Assembly: GCA_017430675.1 (NCBI GenBank)
Contig: JAFRMM010000056.1
Location: 1 to 30,920 of the forward strand
Direction: 5' to 3'
DNA length: 30,920 nucleotides
Source: Prevotella sp.
GTDB taxonomy: Bacteria; Bacteroidota; Bacteroidia; Bacteroidales; Bacteroidaceae
Part shown: piece by piece, positions 7,989 through 15,747 of the stretch
Layout of the letters: every line of letters starts with the position of its first letter
Numbering within the stretch: the stretch's first letter is position 1
The notes under the pieces: generated by a model
Told to the model about the DNA's origin: nothing
The model's input: only the letters and a program-made list of their open reading frames with translations
Database searches by the model: none
Made by a program: the position numbers and the translations under genes

Positions 7989-8759
7989 CTATTCTCTTTC
8001 CTTCTCACCTGTCATGCGGAGGAACTTTCCATCGAGAGAATAGACCTTCTTCACGGAAAAGCGGCCATCATCGTCGTAGCCATAGGAGGCAGCGATGATC
8101 TCTTTCTTCTCCCAGTCAAGACTTACCACCCCCTCAGTAGAAGGCAACTGCCTGGCCGTACCATGATAGGGATCGACGATGTAAGTCCAGAGATTGCGCC
8201 CGTCAGGACAACCCTCTACAATCACCTTGCTCACATCGCCAGGAGCAATCATCGCCTTATCGGCAGCAGCAATCTGAGTAAGGGGGACATCAACGGCGTC
8301 GGCATCCTTACCACTCATTCTATTCCACTGGACTTCTGCCTTAGGATTAGTCACGCAGACCTTGATGACAGTACCAGAGCGCTCGTTGGCAAGCCACACG
8401 GATTTCACGGCATCCATCTCACCCTCACCGCTTGCCGGCTTATCCACATTAATATATACGGCATACTCGAAGTAGGAGTCTTGCTGACGGACAGCGGACT
8501 TAGGCATTTCCCCAATGTCGAGCAAATCAACCTCCACACTGTCCTTGCTTCCCTTGAAGGCATGGGTTGACGTACCGTCAGGACCATCAAGGATAGCCTC
8601 CTTGTTCAGACCATCCTCAGTCTCTTCCGCAAGATAATCCGCAGAATCACGCACCATTCCCGGACCGTCGAGGATCTGACCCCTGACATACTTACACCCC
8701 ACAAATGCCGTCGCAACAAGTACAACTGCAACCACCATTACGATTGTCATCTTCTTCAT
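7989..8759 (-). CDS. Lipoprotein of unknown function
   Basis: A 256-residue predicted lipoprotein. A Lys-Lys start is followed by a hydrophobic helix and a lipobox ending at Cys22 (TAFVGC), so it should be anchored in a membrane facing the periplasm or surface. The mature part is acidic at first (about 30-85, with two ILDGPDG-like segments) and then looks beta-rich, with Trp-Thr-Tyr-Ile-Val-Asp and a final SLDGKFLRMTGEKERE segment. I do not recognise a family. It has its own promoter (8822-8829) and lies between the pump operon and the divergent barrel-protein gene. No clear strong terminator follows; a weak 7-bp stem (around 7921-7942) with one G-T pair is all that is seen. Confidence 0.8.
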   Translation of the reverse strand: MKKMTIVMVVAVVLVATAFVGCKYVRGQILDGPGMVRDSADYLAEETEDGLNKEAILDGPDGTSTHAFKGSKDSVEVDLLDIGEMPKSAVRQQDSYFEYAVYINVDKPASGEGEMDAVKSVWLANERSGTVIKVCVTNPKAEVQWNRMSGKDADAVDVPLTQIAAADKAMIAPGDVSKVIVEGCPDGRNLWTYIVDPYHGTARQLPSTEGVVSLDWEKKEIIAASYGYDDDGRFSVKKVYSLDGKFLRMTGEKERE

Positions 8760-8821
8760 ACGTTTCAGTTTGTTGTTATACTACAAGAACTCAGTCTCCA
8801 ATATCATTCGTTCTAACGCTG

Positions 8822-8829
8822 CAAAGATA
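8822..8829 (-). promoter_or_regulatory. -7 element for the lipoprotein gene
   Basis: The minus strand reads TATCTTTG followed by C, a full -7 match ~62 bases before the start codon at 8759. Its -33 region contains TTTTG at a shorter spacing (16 bases) than usual. Confidence 0.65.
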
Positions 8830-8933
8830 CAAAGAAAACAGGTAACAAAAGACGGATTTGGGATTATTAACGTAGTTAAGCGTACCGCAGTCTGTTCCCC
8901 CAGTAAGGTCTCTTTGATGTCCTTTTCAGGATT

Positions 8934-8964
8934 TCGTCGAAAAACTGCCAAGAAGTCGTCGAAA
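8934..8964 (+). promoter_or_regulatory. Candidate LytTR binding site: paired 9-bp direct repeats
   Basis: TCGTCGAAA occurs at 8934-8942 and again at 8956-8964, start-to-start 22 bases, so both copies lie on about the same helix face. The second copy ends 5 bases before the -33 TTG of the promoter of the barrel-protein gene. LytTR regulators typically bind two ~9-bp direct repeats with 12-13 bases between them just upstream of the promoter. The geometry matches; the sequence itself is not the classical consensus, so the assignment is inference. Confidence 0.45.
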
Positions 8965-8969
8965 GTTTC

Positions 8970-9000
8970 TTGGAACCGGAAGAGATTCGCCCTACCTTTG
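8970..9000 (+). promoter_or_regulatory. Promoter of the barrel-protein gene
   Basis: TTG at 8970-8972, a 20-base spacer, then TACCTTTG at 8993-9000 match the Bacteroidetes -33/-7 pattern. The start codon follows at 9048 after an A-rich leader, typical of strong Bacteroidetes translation starts. Confidence 0.7.
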
Positions 9001-9047
9001 CATCATCAAAATCAAACGCGCAACAAAAAATTTAAAAAATAAAAGAT

Positions 9048-11537
9048 ATGAAACAGATTCGATTTTATTTCGTGACGATGATGATGATGCTTTCATCAGT
9101 AGTAATGGCCCAGACGACCGTCAAGGGCATGTTAATGGACGAGACGCTGGGCGAGTGCGAGCCTTACGCTACTATCCGCGTGTATAAGCAGGGTAATAGC
9201 GACAAGCCCGTTGCCATGTTCCTCAGCAACGAGGACGGACAGTTCTCCCAGCAGGTGAAGGGCACGGGCCGCTACGACATCGTGTTCAGCAGCATTGGCA
9301 AGGAAGACCTGAGAGAGAACATCGAACTGGGTAAGGAGAGCACCCTTGACCTGGGTACCTTATATATGAAGGAGAACGCCACCATGCTGAAGGGCGTGGA
9401 GATCGTCGCCCAGAAGCCGCTGGTGAAGATGGAGGTCGATAAGATGAGTTACAACGTGGCTGAGGACGAGGACTCGAAGTCGAACACCGTGCTCGACATG
9501 CTCCGCAAGGTGCCCATGGTGACCGTCGATGGCCAGGACAATATCACCGTCAACGGTTCCTCGTCGTTCAAGGTGTATGTGGATGGCATGCCCAACGTGA
9601 TGTTCTCCTCTAACCCCTCGATGGTGTTCAAGAGCATGCCCGCCACAGCCGTGAAGAGCATCGAGGTGATGACCAACCCTGGTGCGAAGTACGACGCCGA
9701 AGGTGCCGCAGGCGTGCTGAACATCATCATGAACAAGCAGGACAACCCCCAGGCCGCCCAGAGCATGAACGGCTACAACGGTACGGTGCGCGCCTCGGCA
9801 GGTACCAAGCAGTTGGGTGCCAGCGCTTTCCTGAGCGGACAGCAGGGCAAACTCTCCTACAGCGCCAACGTGATGACGAGTTATAACAAGCCTGGCAACA
9901 CCACCACGGAGATGGAGCAGATCCAGGATAATGGTACCTCACAGATCCTGACCTCAGAGAACAACGTGAAGACGCCGTTCACAATGGGAAGCCTGACCCT
10001 CGGCTACCAACTCGATCCTATGAGCGTACTGAACCTGACAGCCCAGGTGAACAGCATGTCGATGAAGAGCACGGGCACCACCTACACCACCATGGCCGGC
10101 GGACTCTATGACGGCGGTTTCGGCTACAGCAGTTCCACCAACATGAAGAACTCGCGCACCTCGTTCAGCGGAAGCCTCGACTACCAGCGTTTCCTCAACA
10201 AGGAGCACACACAGTCGCTGGCATTCACCTACCAACTGAACTACAGCCCCGCCACCACGGAGATGACCAACAACTTCGGCAGTACCTCATCGTTCATCGA
10301 TCTCACTGACCGCTATTCAGAGAACCACGACAAGACCACCAACCATATCTTCCAACTCGACTACACCATGCCCCTCGGTATCGGTCAGACCCTGAGCCTC
10401 GGCGGCAAGTTGCAACTCCACAACGCTTCCTCTGACTCAAAGTACTATCTGCAGGACGTCTATGACCCCACCACCAGCAGCGACTATGAGTATAAGAATT
10501 CCATTCTCGCAGCCTATGGCGAGTATGCCGGCAACTGGAACAAGTTCGGTGCAAAGGCTGGTCTGCGCTACGAATACACCTGGCAGGATGTGGAATACCA
10601 CCTCGGCAACGGTGAGGACTTCAAGACGAGTTACGGCAACCTCGTTCCCACCGCCAGCCTGCAGTATAACCTCGGCATGGGCAGCAACCTCGGCCTGACC
10701 TACAACATGCGTATCTCGCGCCCTGGTATCTCCTATCTGAACCCCTACGTCGATAAGACGAATCCCATGGTGCTGACCTACGGTAACCCCGACCTTGACG
10801 TGGAGAAGTCACACAACCTCTCGCTGGTCTATAATATGTTTACTTCGAAACTGATGGTGAACCTGAACCTGCACCACAACTTCACCGACAACGCCATCTC
10901 GCAGTACAGTTTCTACGACAGCAACAACCTGCTGAACACCACCTATGGCAACGTCGTGAAGAGCCACCAGACTGGTCTGAGCGCCTACGTGAACTACCTG
11001 CTGACCAAGAACACCCGTCTCTTCGTGAACGGCGCCGTGAACTACCTTGACCTGAAGAGCGATGCCCTGAACCAGAGCAACAGCGGATGGACCGCCAATG
11101 CCATGATCGGTCTCCAGCAGACACTTCCCTGGGACCTCAAACTCAGCGCCTTCGCCATCACCTCAACGAAGAACTACACCCTCCAGGGCTGGAGCGGAGG
11201 TTTCAACCTCGTCACCGCCAGTCTGTCGAAGTCGCTGCTGAAAGACAAACTCAACCTGAGCGTATCAGGCCAGATGGGTCTCAACAACGGCGGTAATATC
11301 AAGATCGAGAGTTATAGCCGCGGCAAGGATTTCACATCGCACACGAACATCAAGGTTCCCATCTACGGCGTGACCTTCACCGTCAGTTACACCTTCGGCA
11401 ACTCGAAGATGACATCGAAGCAGCACACCAGCCGCGTCAAGAACGACTTCATCGAGCAGCAGTCACAGGGCGAGATGATCAACAGTGTCGGTTCCAGCAG
11501 CGGTTCCGGTTCAGGAAATGGAAACATGCCACAATAA
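9048..11537 (+). CDS. Outer-membrane beta-barrel protein with carboxypeptidase-like and plug domains
   Basis: An 829-residue protein of the outer-membrane beta-barrel (OMP_b-brl_3, PF14905) type related to TonB-dependent receptors. A signal peptide (1-21, ending VVMAQ) is followed by a carboxypeptidase-regulatory-like domain (~24-110), a plug-like domain (~125-225, including VLDMLRKVPMVTVDG and a GVLNIIMNK end) and a long barrel (~230-800). The C-terminus is Ser/Gly-rich (GSSSGSGSGNG), past the last strand. There is no SusD partner, so it is not an ordinary glycan PUL pair. It sits directly upstream of a LytS/LytTR pair with a paired-repeat candidate operator in its promoter, which suggests control by one of the two LytTR regulators. 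The substrate is unknown. Confidence 0.88.
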   Translation: MKQIRFYFVTMMMMLSSVVMAQTTVKGMLMDETLGECEPYATIRVYKQGNSDKPVAMFLSNEDGQFSQQVKGTGRYDIVFSSIGKEDLRENIELGKESTLDLGTLYMKENATMLKGVEIVAQKPLVKMEVDKMSYNVAEDEDSKSNTVLDMLRKVPMVTVDGQDNITVNGSSSFKVYVDGMPNVMFSSNPSMVFKSMPATAVKSIEVMTNPGAKYDAEGAAGVLNIIMNKQDNPQAAQSMNGYNGTVRASAGTKQLGASAFLSGQQGKLSYSANVMTSYNKPGNTTTEMEQIQDNGTSQILTSENNVKTPFTMGSLTLGYQLDPMSVLNLTAQVNSMSMKSTGTTYTTMAGGLYDGGFGYSSSTNMKNSRTSFSGSLDYQRFLNKEHTQSLAFTYQLNYSPATTEMTNNFGSTSSFIDLTDRYSENHDKTTNHIFQLDYTMPLGIGQTLSLGGKLQLHNASSDSKYYLQDVYDPTTSSDYEYKNSILAAYGEYAGNWNKFGAKAGLRYEYTWQDVEYHLGNGEDFKTSYGNLVPTASLQYNLGMGSNLGLTYNMRISRPGISYLNPYVDKTNPMVLTYGNPDLDVEKSHNLSLVYNMFTSKLMVNLNLHHNFTDNAISQYSFYDSNNLLNTTYGNVVKSHQTGLSAYVNYLLTKNTRLFVNGAVNYLDLKSDALNQSNSGWTANAMIGLQQTLPWDLKLSAFAITSTKNYTLQGWSGGFNLVTASLSKSLLKDKLNLSVSGQMGLNNGGNIKIESYSRGKDFTSHTNIKVPIYGVTFTVSYTFGNSKMTSKQHTSRVKNDFIEQQSQGEMINSVGSSSGSGSGNGNMPQ

Positions 11538-11560
11538 TCCGATAATTAGTTAGAAAAAAA

Positions 11561-11595
11561 CTCTCCTGCATTGAGATAATGCGGGAGAGATTTTG
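11561..11595 (+). terminator. Terminator after the barrel-protein gene
   Basis: CTCTCCTGCATT (11561-11572) pairs with AATGCGGGAGAG (11578-11589), 12 bp with one G-T pair and a 5-base loop, followed by ATTTTG. The T-run also supplies the -33 TTG of the next promoter, so terminator and promoter overlap. Confidence 0.85.
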
Positions 11596-11622
11596 TCAAT
11601 TGAGAAATTATTCCTAATTTTG
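11593..11622 (+). promoter_or_regulatory. Promoter of the second kinase gene, predicted leaderless
   Basis: TTG at 11593-11595 (part of TTTTG), a 19-base spacer, and TAATTTTG at 11615-11622. The ATG begins at 11630, only 7 bases past the box, which is where transcription should begin. The mRNA is therefore predicted to start at or within a few bases of the start codon. Confidence 0.75.
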
Positions 11623-11629
11623 CAGTCGT

Positions 11630-12679
11630 ATGATCAAGATAGAGAAAAAAGACCTCTGGCTATTTCTGGCACAGGCAGGTGTATGGGCACTGACTATTCT
11701 AGTGTTTCCTTTGGCAATGTACGTCAGCACGCGCAATGGTGAATCAACCTTTGCCTCCTTGATGATGGTGTGGCATGTGCTGTGGGCGCCAATGGTCGTC
11801 TATTTCGCCAACTTCTACCTTTTCGGTTCCTGGTTCTTCTTCCGGCGCAGGTACTGGTCCTTCTTCCTCTGTAACCTGCTGTTGATAGCGGGTGTGAACT
11901 ACGGCTTTTTCTTCGGCTACTTCATGATCAAGGAGCACGTGCCCAACATGCCTGGGGTGGCGTGGGTAGGCTTCTTCTCCGGCGCCTTCCTGTTCCTGCT
12001 CCTCGACAGTCTCATGGTCGCTATTGCCATCGGTGTCCGCCACTTCATCCGCACCCGGCAGATCAAGCAACAACTGAAGGACGAGAAAGCGAAGAGCACG
12101 GAGGCAGAACTGGCTTGGCTGAAAAACCAGATCAACCCCCACTTCCTCTTCAACACGCTGAACAATATCTCCAGCCTCACGCAGATCGACCCCGATGCCG
12201 CACAGGACGCTATCGCCCAACTCTCCGACCTGTTGCGCTACGCCATGTACGAGACGAACAAAAAGACAGTACCCATCCAGGGCGAGGTGGAGTTCATGCG
12301 CAACTATATCTCACTGATGAAACTGCGCTGCAACGACAAGACGGAGGTTAATTATCAATTATCCATCGTCAATTATCAATTAGAAGTCGCCCCCCTGCTC
12401 TTCATCTCTCTTATTGAGAATGCCTTCAAGCACGGGGTGAGCAGCAGCCGACCCTCGAAGATTGATATCCGTCTGTTGCAGAATGGGGACGAACTCATCT
12501 TCACCTGCGACAATACCAACTATCCCAAGGACGATGCCGACCGCAGCGGATCGGGCATCGGACTGGAGAACACCCGTCGCCGTCTGGAACTGATGTATGC
12601 CGGCCGCTACGAATGGGAGCAGTCACTCCTTGATAATATCTATCATGTGAGGATCAAGTTAATAGTTAATAGCGAATAG
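11630..12679 (+). CDS. LytS/YehU-type sensor histidine kinase (second copy)
   Basis: A 349-residue membrane kinase paralogous to the one at 2208. Four hydrophobic segments (about 10-30, 46-70, 77-100, 110-138) precede a coiled linker and the phospho-acceptor His171 in LKNQINPHFLFNTLNN. The N-box is SLIENAFKHG (Asn264) and the G-box SGSGIGL lies near 301-307. Between them, residues 241-251 are NYQLSIVNYQL, encoded by the same AT-rich repeat found between the tolC-like and macA-like genes; it looks like an in-frame insertion in a surface loop just before the N-box. No other good start exists between 11630 and the first membrane segment, which supports the leaderless start. The LytTR gene follows at once. 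Confidence 0.9.
   Translation: MIKIEKKDLWLFLAQAGVWALTILVFPLAMYVSTRNGESTFASLMMVWHVLWAPMVVYFANFYLFGSWFFFRRRYWSFFLCNLLLIAGVNYGFFFGYFMIKEHVPNMPGVAWVGFFSGAFLFLLLDSLMVAIAIGVRHFIRTRQIKQQLKDEKAKSTEAELAWLKNQINPHFLFNTLNNISSLTQIDPDAAQDAIAQLSDLLRYAMYETNKKTVPIQGEVEFMRNYISLMKLRCNDKTEVNYQLSIVNYQLEVAPLLFISLIENAFKHGVSSSRPSKIDIRLLQNGDELIFTCDNTNYPKDDADRSGSGIGLENTRRRLELMYAGRYEWEQSLLDNIYHVRIKLIVNSE
12348..12382 (+). repeat. AT-rich linker repeat embedded in the kinase coding sequence
   Basis: Two copies of (A)ATTATCAATTA separated by TCCATCG occupy 12348-12382 and encode NYQLSIVNYQL in frame. The core 15-mer TTATCAATTATCCAT is identical to the intergenic repeat at 6458-6495. The paralogous kinase at 2208 has an ordinary sequence here (residues 236-252). 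Confidence 0.65.
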
Positions 12680-12684
12680 TGATT

Positions 12685-13440
12685 ATGGCATTGAGTTGTA
12701 TGATTGTAGATGACGAGCCTCTGGCTGTCAAACTGTTGGAATCCTTCGTGGCCAAGACCCCCGATCTGGAGTTGCTTGGCTCGTTTACCGACTCCGTCGA
12801 AGCCATCAATGCCATCAAGGCGCTCCAGCCCAAACTGCTGTTCCTCGATATCCAGATGCCTGACCTCAACGGCATGGAACTGGCCCACATGCTCCCTGCC
12901 ACGACACGCGTCATCTTCACCACGGCCTTCAAGGAGTATGCCTTTGAGAGTTACGAGGTGAGCGCCCTCGACTTCCTGCTGAAGCCCATCCGTTACAATA
13001 AGTTCATTGCCGCCGTCGGGAAAGCCCGCGAGTGGTTCGGCCGAGACTCAGTGGGGACGGTTCTCTGTGAGTCGTCGGACTCACAGAGAAACGGACCCAA
13101 CGAGTCCTCCACCATCTTCCTCAAGGTGGATGGGGAGTACCGTCAGGTGGGACTCTCGAAGATCCTCTATGTCAGCGGCTTGAAAGACTACGTGATGTTC
13201 TACCTGGAAGGCGAGCGCAAGCCCCTTGTCACCCACCTCACCATGAAAGCCGTGGAGGACATGCTGCCACCGTCGCAGTTCATGCGCGTCCACCGTTCCT
13301 ATATCGTCGCCCTCTCTAAGATCCGCAGCGTCGATCGTAACGACTGCATCTATATCGGCGACGAGATCATCCACGTCACCGAGGCCTTCAAGGAAGCCTT
13401 TGACCAATATCTCCAGTCAAAGTTCCCCGGCGGAAAGTAA
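12685..13440 (+). CDS. LytTR-family response regulator (second copy)
   Basis: A 251-residue response regulator counted from ATG at 12685. The receiver domain has the acidic pair in IVDDEP (9-10), the phospho-acceptor Asp55 in FLDIQMPD, TTAFKEYAFE and the conserved FLLKP Lys at ~100. A longer linker than in the paralogue (about 118-145, containing a Ser/Asp-rich segment) leads to the LytTR domain (~145-245), with FMRVHRSYIVA near 205. A GTG at 12679 overlapping the kinase TAG is a possible longer start, but ATG at 12685 fits the family better. It is the obvious partner of the kinase at 11630 and a candidate regulator of the barrel protein upstream. It converges with the gene at 13453, leaving only 12 bases between stops and no visible strong terminator. 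Confidence 0.9.
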   Translation: MALSCMIVDDEPLAVKLLESFVAKTPDLELLGSFTDSVEAINAIKALQPKLLFLDIQMPDLNGMELAHMLPATTRVIFTTAFKEYAFESYEVSALDFLLKPIRYNKFIAAVGKAREWFGRDSVGTVLCESSDSQRNGPNESSTIFLKVDGEYRQVGLSKILYVSGLKDYVMFYLEGERKPLVTHLTMKAVEDMLPPSQFMRVHRSYIVALSKIRSVDRNDCIYIGDEIIHVTEAFKEAFDQYLQSKFPGGK

Positions 13441-13452
13441 AATGGGAGGGCC

Positions 13453-15117
13453 TCACTGAATCAGTCCTAACTGCTTCACACGCTGCTCGAAACTCTCACG
13501 GTTGTCAAGGGCACCGTTCTTAATGCGTGCACGGTAGTTATAGATCGTGTTCACTGAGTAATGCAGGAATTCCGCAATCTTTGAAGAGTCCTCAATGCCG
13601 AGACGGATGAGGGCGAAGATACGGATTTCCGTCGTCAGACGATTCTCCTCCTTCGGACGTACCTGTGTCTCTGGCTTCAACAGGGCATTGAAGTCATCAA
13701 CGAAACTCGGGAAGAGGTGCAGGAACACAGAGTCGAAGTTCTGGTAGAGTTCCTCCAATTCCCTCTCCTTCAGTTCCGTGGATTTCGAGAGGCGGAACAG
13801 TTCATCCAGTTCCTTGTTCTTCATCTTCTTGTTCACCATCTTGCGGTAGTCGTCGATCTTGTCGATATACTGCGAGCAAAGGCTCATGAACCTGCCAATG
13901 TATTCCTCCTTGACACGGTTGGTCTCCGAAAGTTGGGAGTTGAGGGTAGAGAGTTCGTCATTAAGTTCCGACAGTTCATCTTTCTGCGCAGCCAACTGAC
14001 GATTGGCCGCAGCCAGTTCATCATTGGAGGATTTCAGGGCCTGTCGCGCCGCATCCAACTGACGGTTCCTGCGGTGCAGGAAGAAAAGCACACCCAAAAG
14101 CAGAAGGGCCAGCACACTGACCAGTACGACAGAGGTCCACAGATTCCTCGTATTATGGGACATCGCCCTCTGGTAGTTGTTCTCTATCACGTTCAGAATG
14201 GGCGTGATCTGCCAGGATCGCATGCGCGTATTGAAACGGTTGTTGCAATCCCAGGTAAAACGAATAAACTTATACGAGCGGTCCAGGTCGCCCTCACCAT
14301 TGAGGATATCCGCCAGAGACAGCAATGAGGCCTGATCCATCACGGCATTGCGCACATCGTTGAGGGCCGACTGTGCGAGCCAGTACTTGGCCTCGTCGAG
14401 ATCATCACATGACAGCCAGTAGTAATAGCATACAATGGCATAGTCATGGCTGCCGGGCTTCACCTGTCTGATCCACCTGTCGCACAGCCGACGGGCTTCC
14501 GCCAGACGGTTCTGGTCTTTCAGTTCATAGATCCTATTCATCAGGTACTCCTGACTGTCATGGGTGACGATGGCAAAGAGCGAGTCGCGATAAGCCGTGC
14601 GCCGCTCATAATACTGATCCTGCATCAATCTGATATTCGAGTAGTAGCCCAACTCGCCATAGACATGCATCTGGGCCAGATAGTAATTCTTCAGTCCTAT
14701 GCTGTCTAAATGCTGCTTATTGACGGACTTCAGGAAGGTCAGGGCCTCGTTGTAATAACCTACCGTGGAGCACTGGAACGCCTTCAGCGCACGACAGTTG
14801 CCCACGCGCTCCTGTTGTCCCTGCTTCTGGGCCCATTGCTCTGCCAGGTCCAGGTAGGCCAGAGCCGAATCGTTCATGAAAGCCTTATACTGCTCATAGA
14901 GACTAAAAGCCAACTGATAGCGGTCTTCTGCCGTCACCGCCCGAAGATACTGCTGGCGTTTCTCCTCAATCTGACGCTCATATTCTGCCACATAGTCCGG
15001 TGAATGGTCGATGGCCTCATCGATCTGCCGGTAGCAATCCTGCAGGTCCCTGTTCTCCGCCCCCAAAGCCAAACCGACCGCCAGGAAAAAGCATACTAAG
15101 AAAAGAAGTCTCTGCAT
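13453..15117 (-). CDS. DUF6377-like membrane regulator with TPR, coiled coil and C-terminal HTH
   Basis: A 554-residue protein counted from ATG at 15117. A signal/anchor segment (1-19) is followed by a periplasmic helical, TPR-like region (~25-315), a single membrane helix (~325-348), a long coiled coil (~352-405) and a C-terminal winged or LuxR-like helix-turn-helix (~500-540, with SSKIAEFLHYSVNTIYNYRARI). This architecture matches the Bacteroidetes DUF6377 group of membrane-spanning regulators, thought to sense in the periplasm and act on DNA directly; the signal is unknown. A longer reading from TTG at 15141 would place the start inside the -7 promoter element and is rejected. Confidence 0.88.
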   Translation of the reverse strand: MQRLLFLVCFFLAVGLALGAENRDLQDCYRQIDEAIDHSPDYVAEYERQIEEKRQQYLRAVTAEDRYQLAFSLYEQYKAFMNDSALAYLDLAEQWAQKQGQQERVGNCRALKAFQCSTVGYYNEALTFLKSVNKQHLDSIGLKNYYLAQMHVYGELGYYSNIRLMQDQYYERRTAYRDSLFAIVTHDSQEYLMNRIYELKDQNRLAEARRLCDRWIRQVKPGSHDYAIVCYYYWLSCDDLDEAKYWLAQSALNDVRNAVMDQASLLSLADILNGEGDLDRSYKFIRFTWDCNNRFNTRMRSWQITPILNVIENNYQRAMSHNTRNLWTSVVLVSVLALLLLGVLFFLHRRNRQLDAARQALKSSNDELAAANRQLAAQKDELSELNDELSTLNSQLSETNRVKEEYIGRFMSLCSQYIDKIDDYRKMVNKKMKNKELDELFRLSKSTELKERELEELYQNFDSVFLHLFPSFVDDFNALLKPETQVRPKEENRLTTEIRIFALIRLGIEDSSKIAEFLHYSVNTIYNYRARIKNGALDNRESFEQRVKQLGLIQ

Positions 15118-15138
15118 CTGTTTCTGTTTTTTACGGCA

Positions 15139-15146
15139 CAAAGTTA
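15139..15146 (-). promoter_or_regulatory. -7 element for the DUF6377-like gene
   Basis: The minus strand reads TAACTTTG followed by TGCCG, matching TAnnTTTG. It lies 21 bases before ATG 15117, giving a leader of ~15 A-rich bases and deciding against the TTG start at 15141. Confidence 0.65.
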
Positions 15147-15326
15147 CGAAAACTTTCCGAAACCGCGCACGATTTCCCTCAAAAATTATTATCCGTCAGC
15201 CTCAGTCTGTTAAAGAGCACTTGTCTTTTCCGTATCGCCCCGCACCCGATGATGCGTCATGGGAATCACAGGGATACAGGGTATCCTATTAACTTCCCCG
15301 GACTCAGTCCCCAGTGAGTTTTTTTT
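15147..15326. other. Intergenic stretch with no recognised gene
   Basis: No coding sequence is supported in this stretch. It holds a small inverted repeat GGATAC-AGG-GTATCC near 15271-15286 and a weak 5-bp stem (ACTCA/TGAGT) followed by a run of eight T (15319-15326), which also forms the left border of the foldback element. Confidence 0.5.
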
Positions 15327-15681
15327 GCATTTGAGGGTGTCAGGGTGTACAAATGCCTATGTACAGGGACTTTGCACCCTGTTGGACAGGGTGCGAGGGT
15401 GTACAGAGGGTGTACAGATCTTCATGTGATTCAATTCTCACGAGAATATGATCGTCCGGAGGCTCCAGACGATGCTACGGCACTGCCTTTTGCCCCAATT
15501 CTCGAGAGAATTGAGCGAAAAGTCAATGCTTTTCGAGCACAGGGTATTACTTGGCAAGTCTAAGGTAATCTCTAATTTACCTCCCACAGGGTGTACACCC
15601 TCTGTACACCCTGTCACCCTACAAAACAGGGTGCAAAGTCCCTGTACATAGGCATTTGTACACCCTGACACCCTCAAATGC
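15327..15681. mobile_element. MITE-like foldback element with 90-bp inverted arms
   Basis: The left arm is 15327-15416 and the right arm is 15592-15681. The outer 57 bases are perfectly inverted (15327-15383 against 15625-15681) and the inner 21 are also perfect (15396-15416 against 15592-15612); the 12 bases between match at half the positions. The arms are built from AGGGTGTACA-type iterons. The 175-base spacer (15417-15591) carries four further small hairpins: 15434-15447, 15451-15473, 15496-15513 and 15516-15535. No transposase is visible and no target duplication is clear at the borders. An open plus-strand frame crosses it (to 15563, ending in an Arg/Glu-rich helix-like segment), possibly a captured gene end. 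Confidence 0.7.
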
Positions 15682-15710
15682 GCCCGTTTAATATCTGTGC
15701 GCCAGCCGCT

Positions 15711-15732
15711 CCCCTCCCTTCAAGGGGAGGGG
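15711..15732. repeat. REP-like GC-rich palindrome
   Basis: CCCCTCCCTT pairs with AAGGGGAGGGG around a 1-2 base loop with one bulge, followed by TCGGGGGTGGGGT. Translated, this repeat type gives the recurrent spurious peptide PHPRPLPLKGG known from many bacterial genomes, which supports a REP-like element rather than a gene. Confidence 0.55.
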
Positions 15733-15747
15733 TCGGGGGTGGGGTCT

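Noticed and set aside
8770..9042. A 90-codon plus-strand frame upstream of the barrel-protein gene
   Set aside because: It contains the promoter elements of both flanking genes and has a Lys/Arg/Ser-rich composition without any recognisable motif.
15118..15141. TTG start extending the DUF6377-like protein by eight residues
   Set aside because: The TTG lies inside the -7 promoter element; ATG 15117 begins a normal signal/anchor segment.
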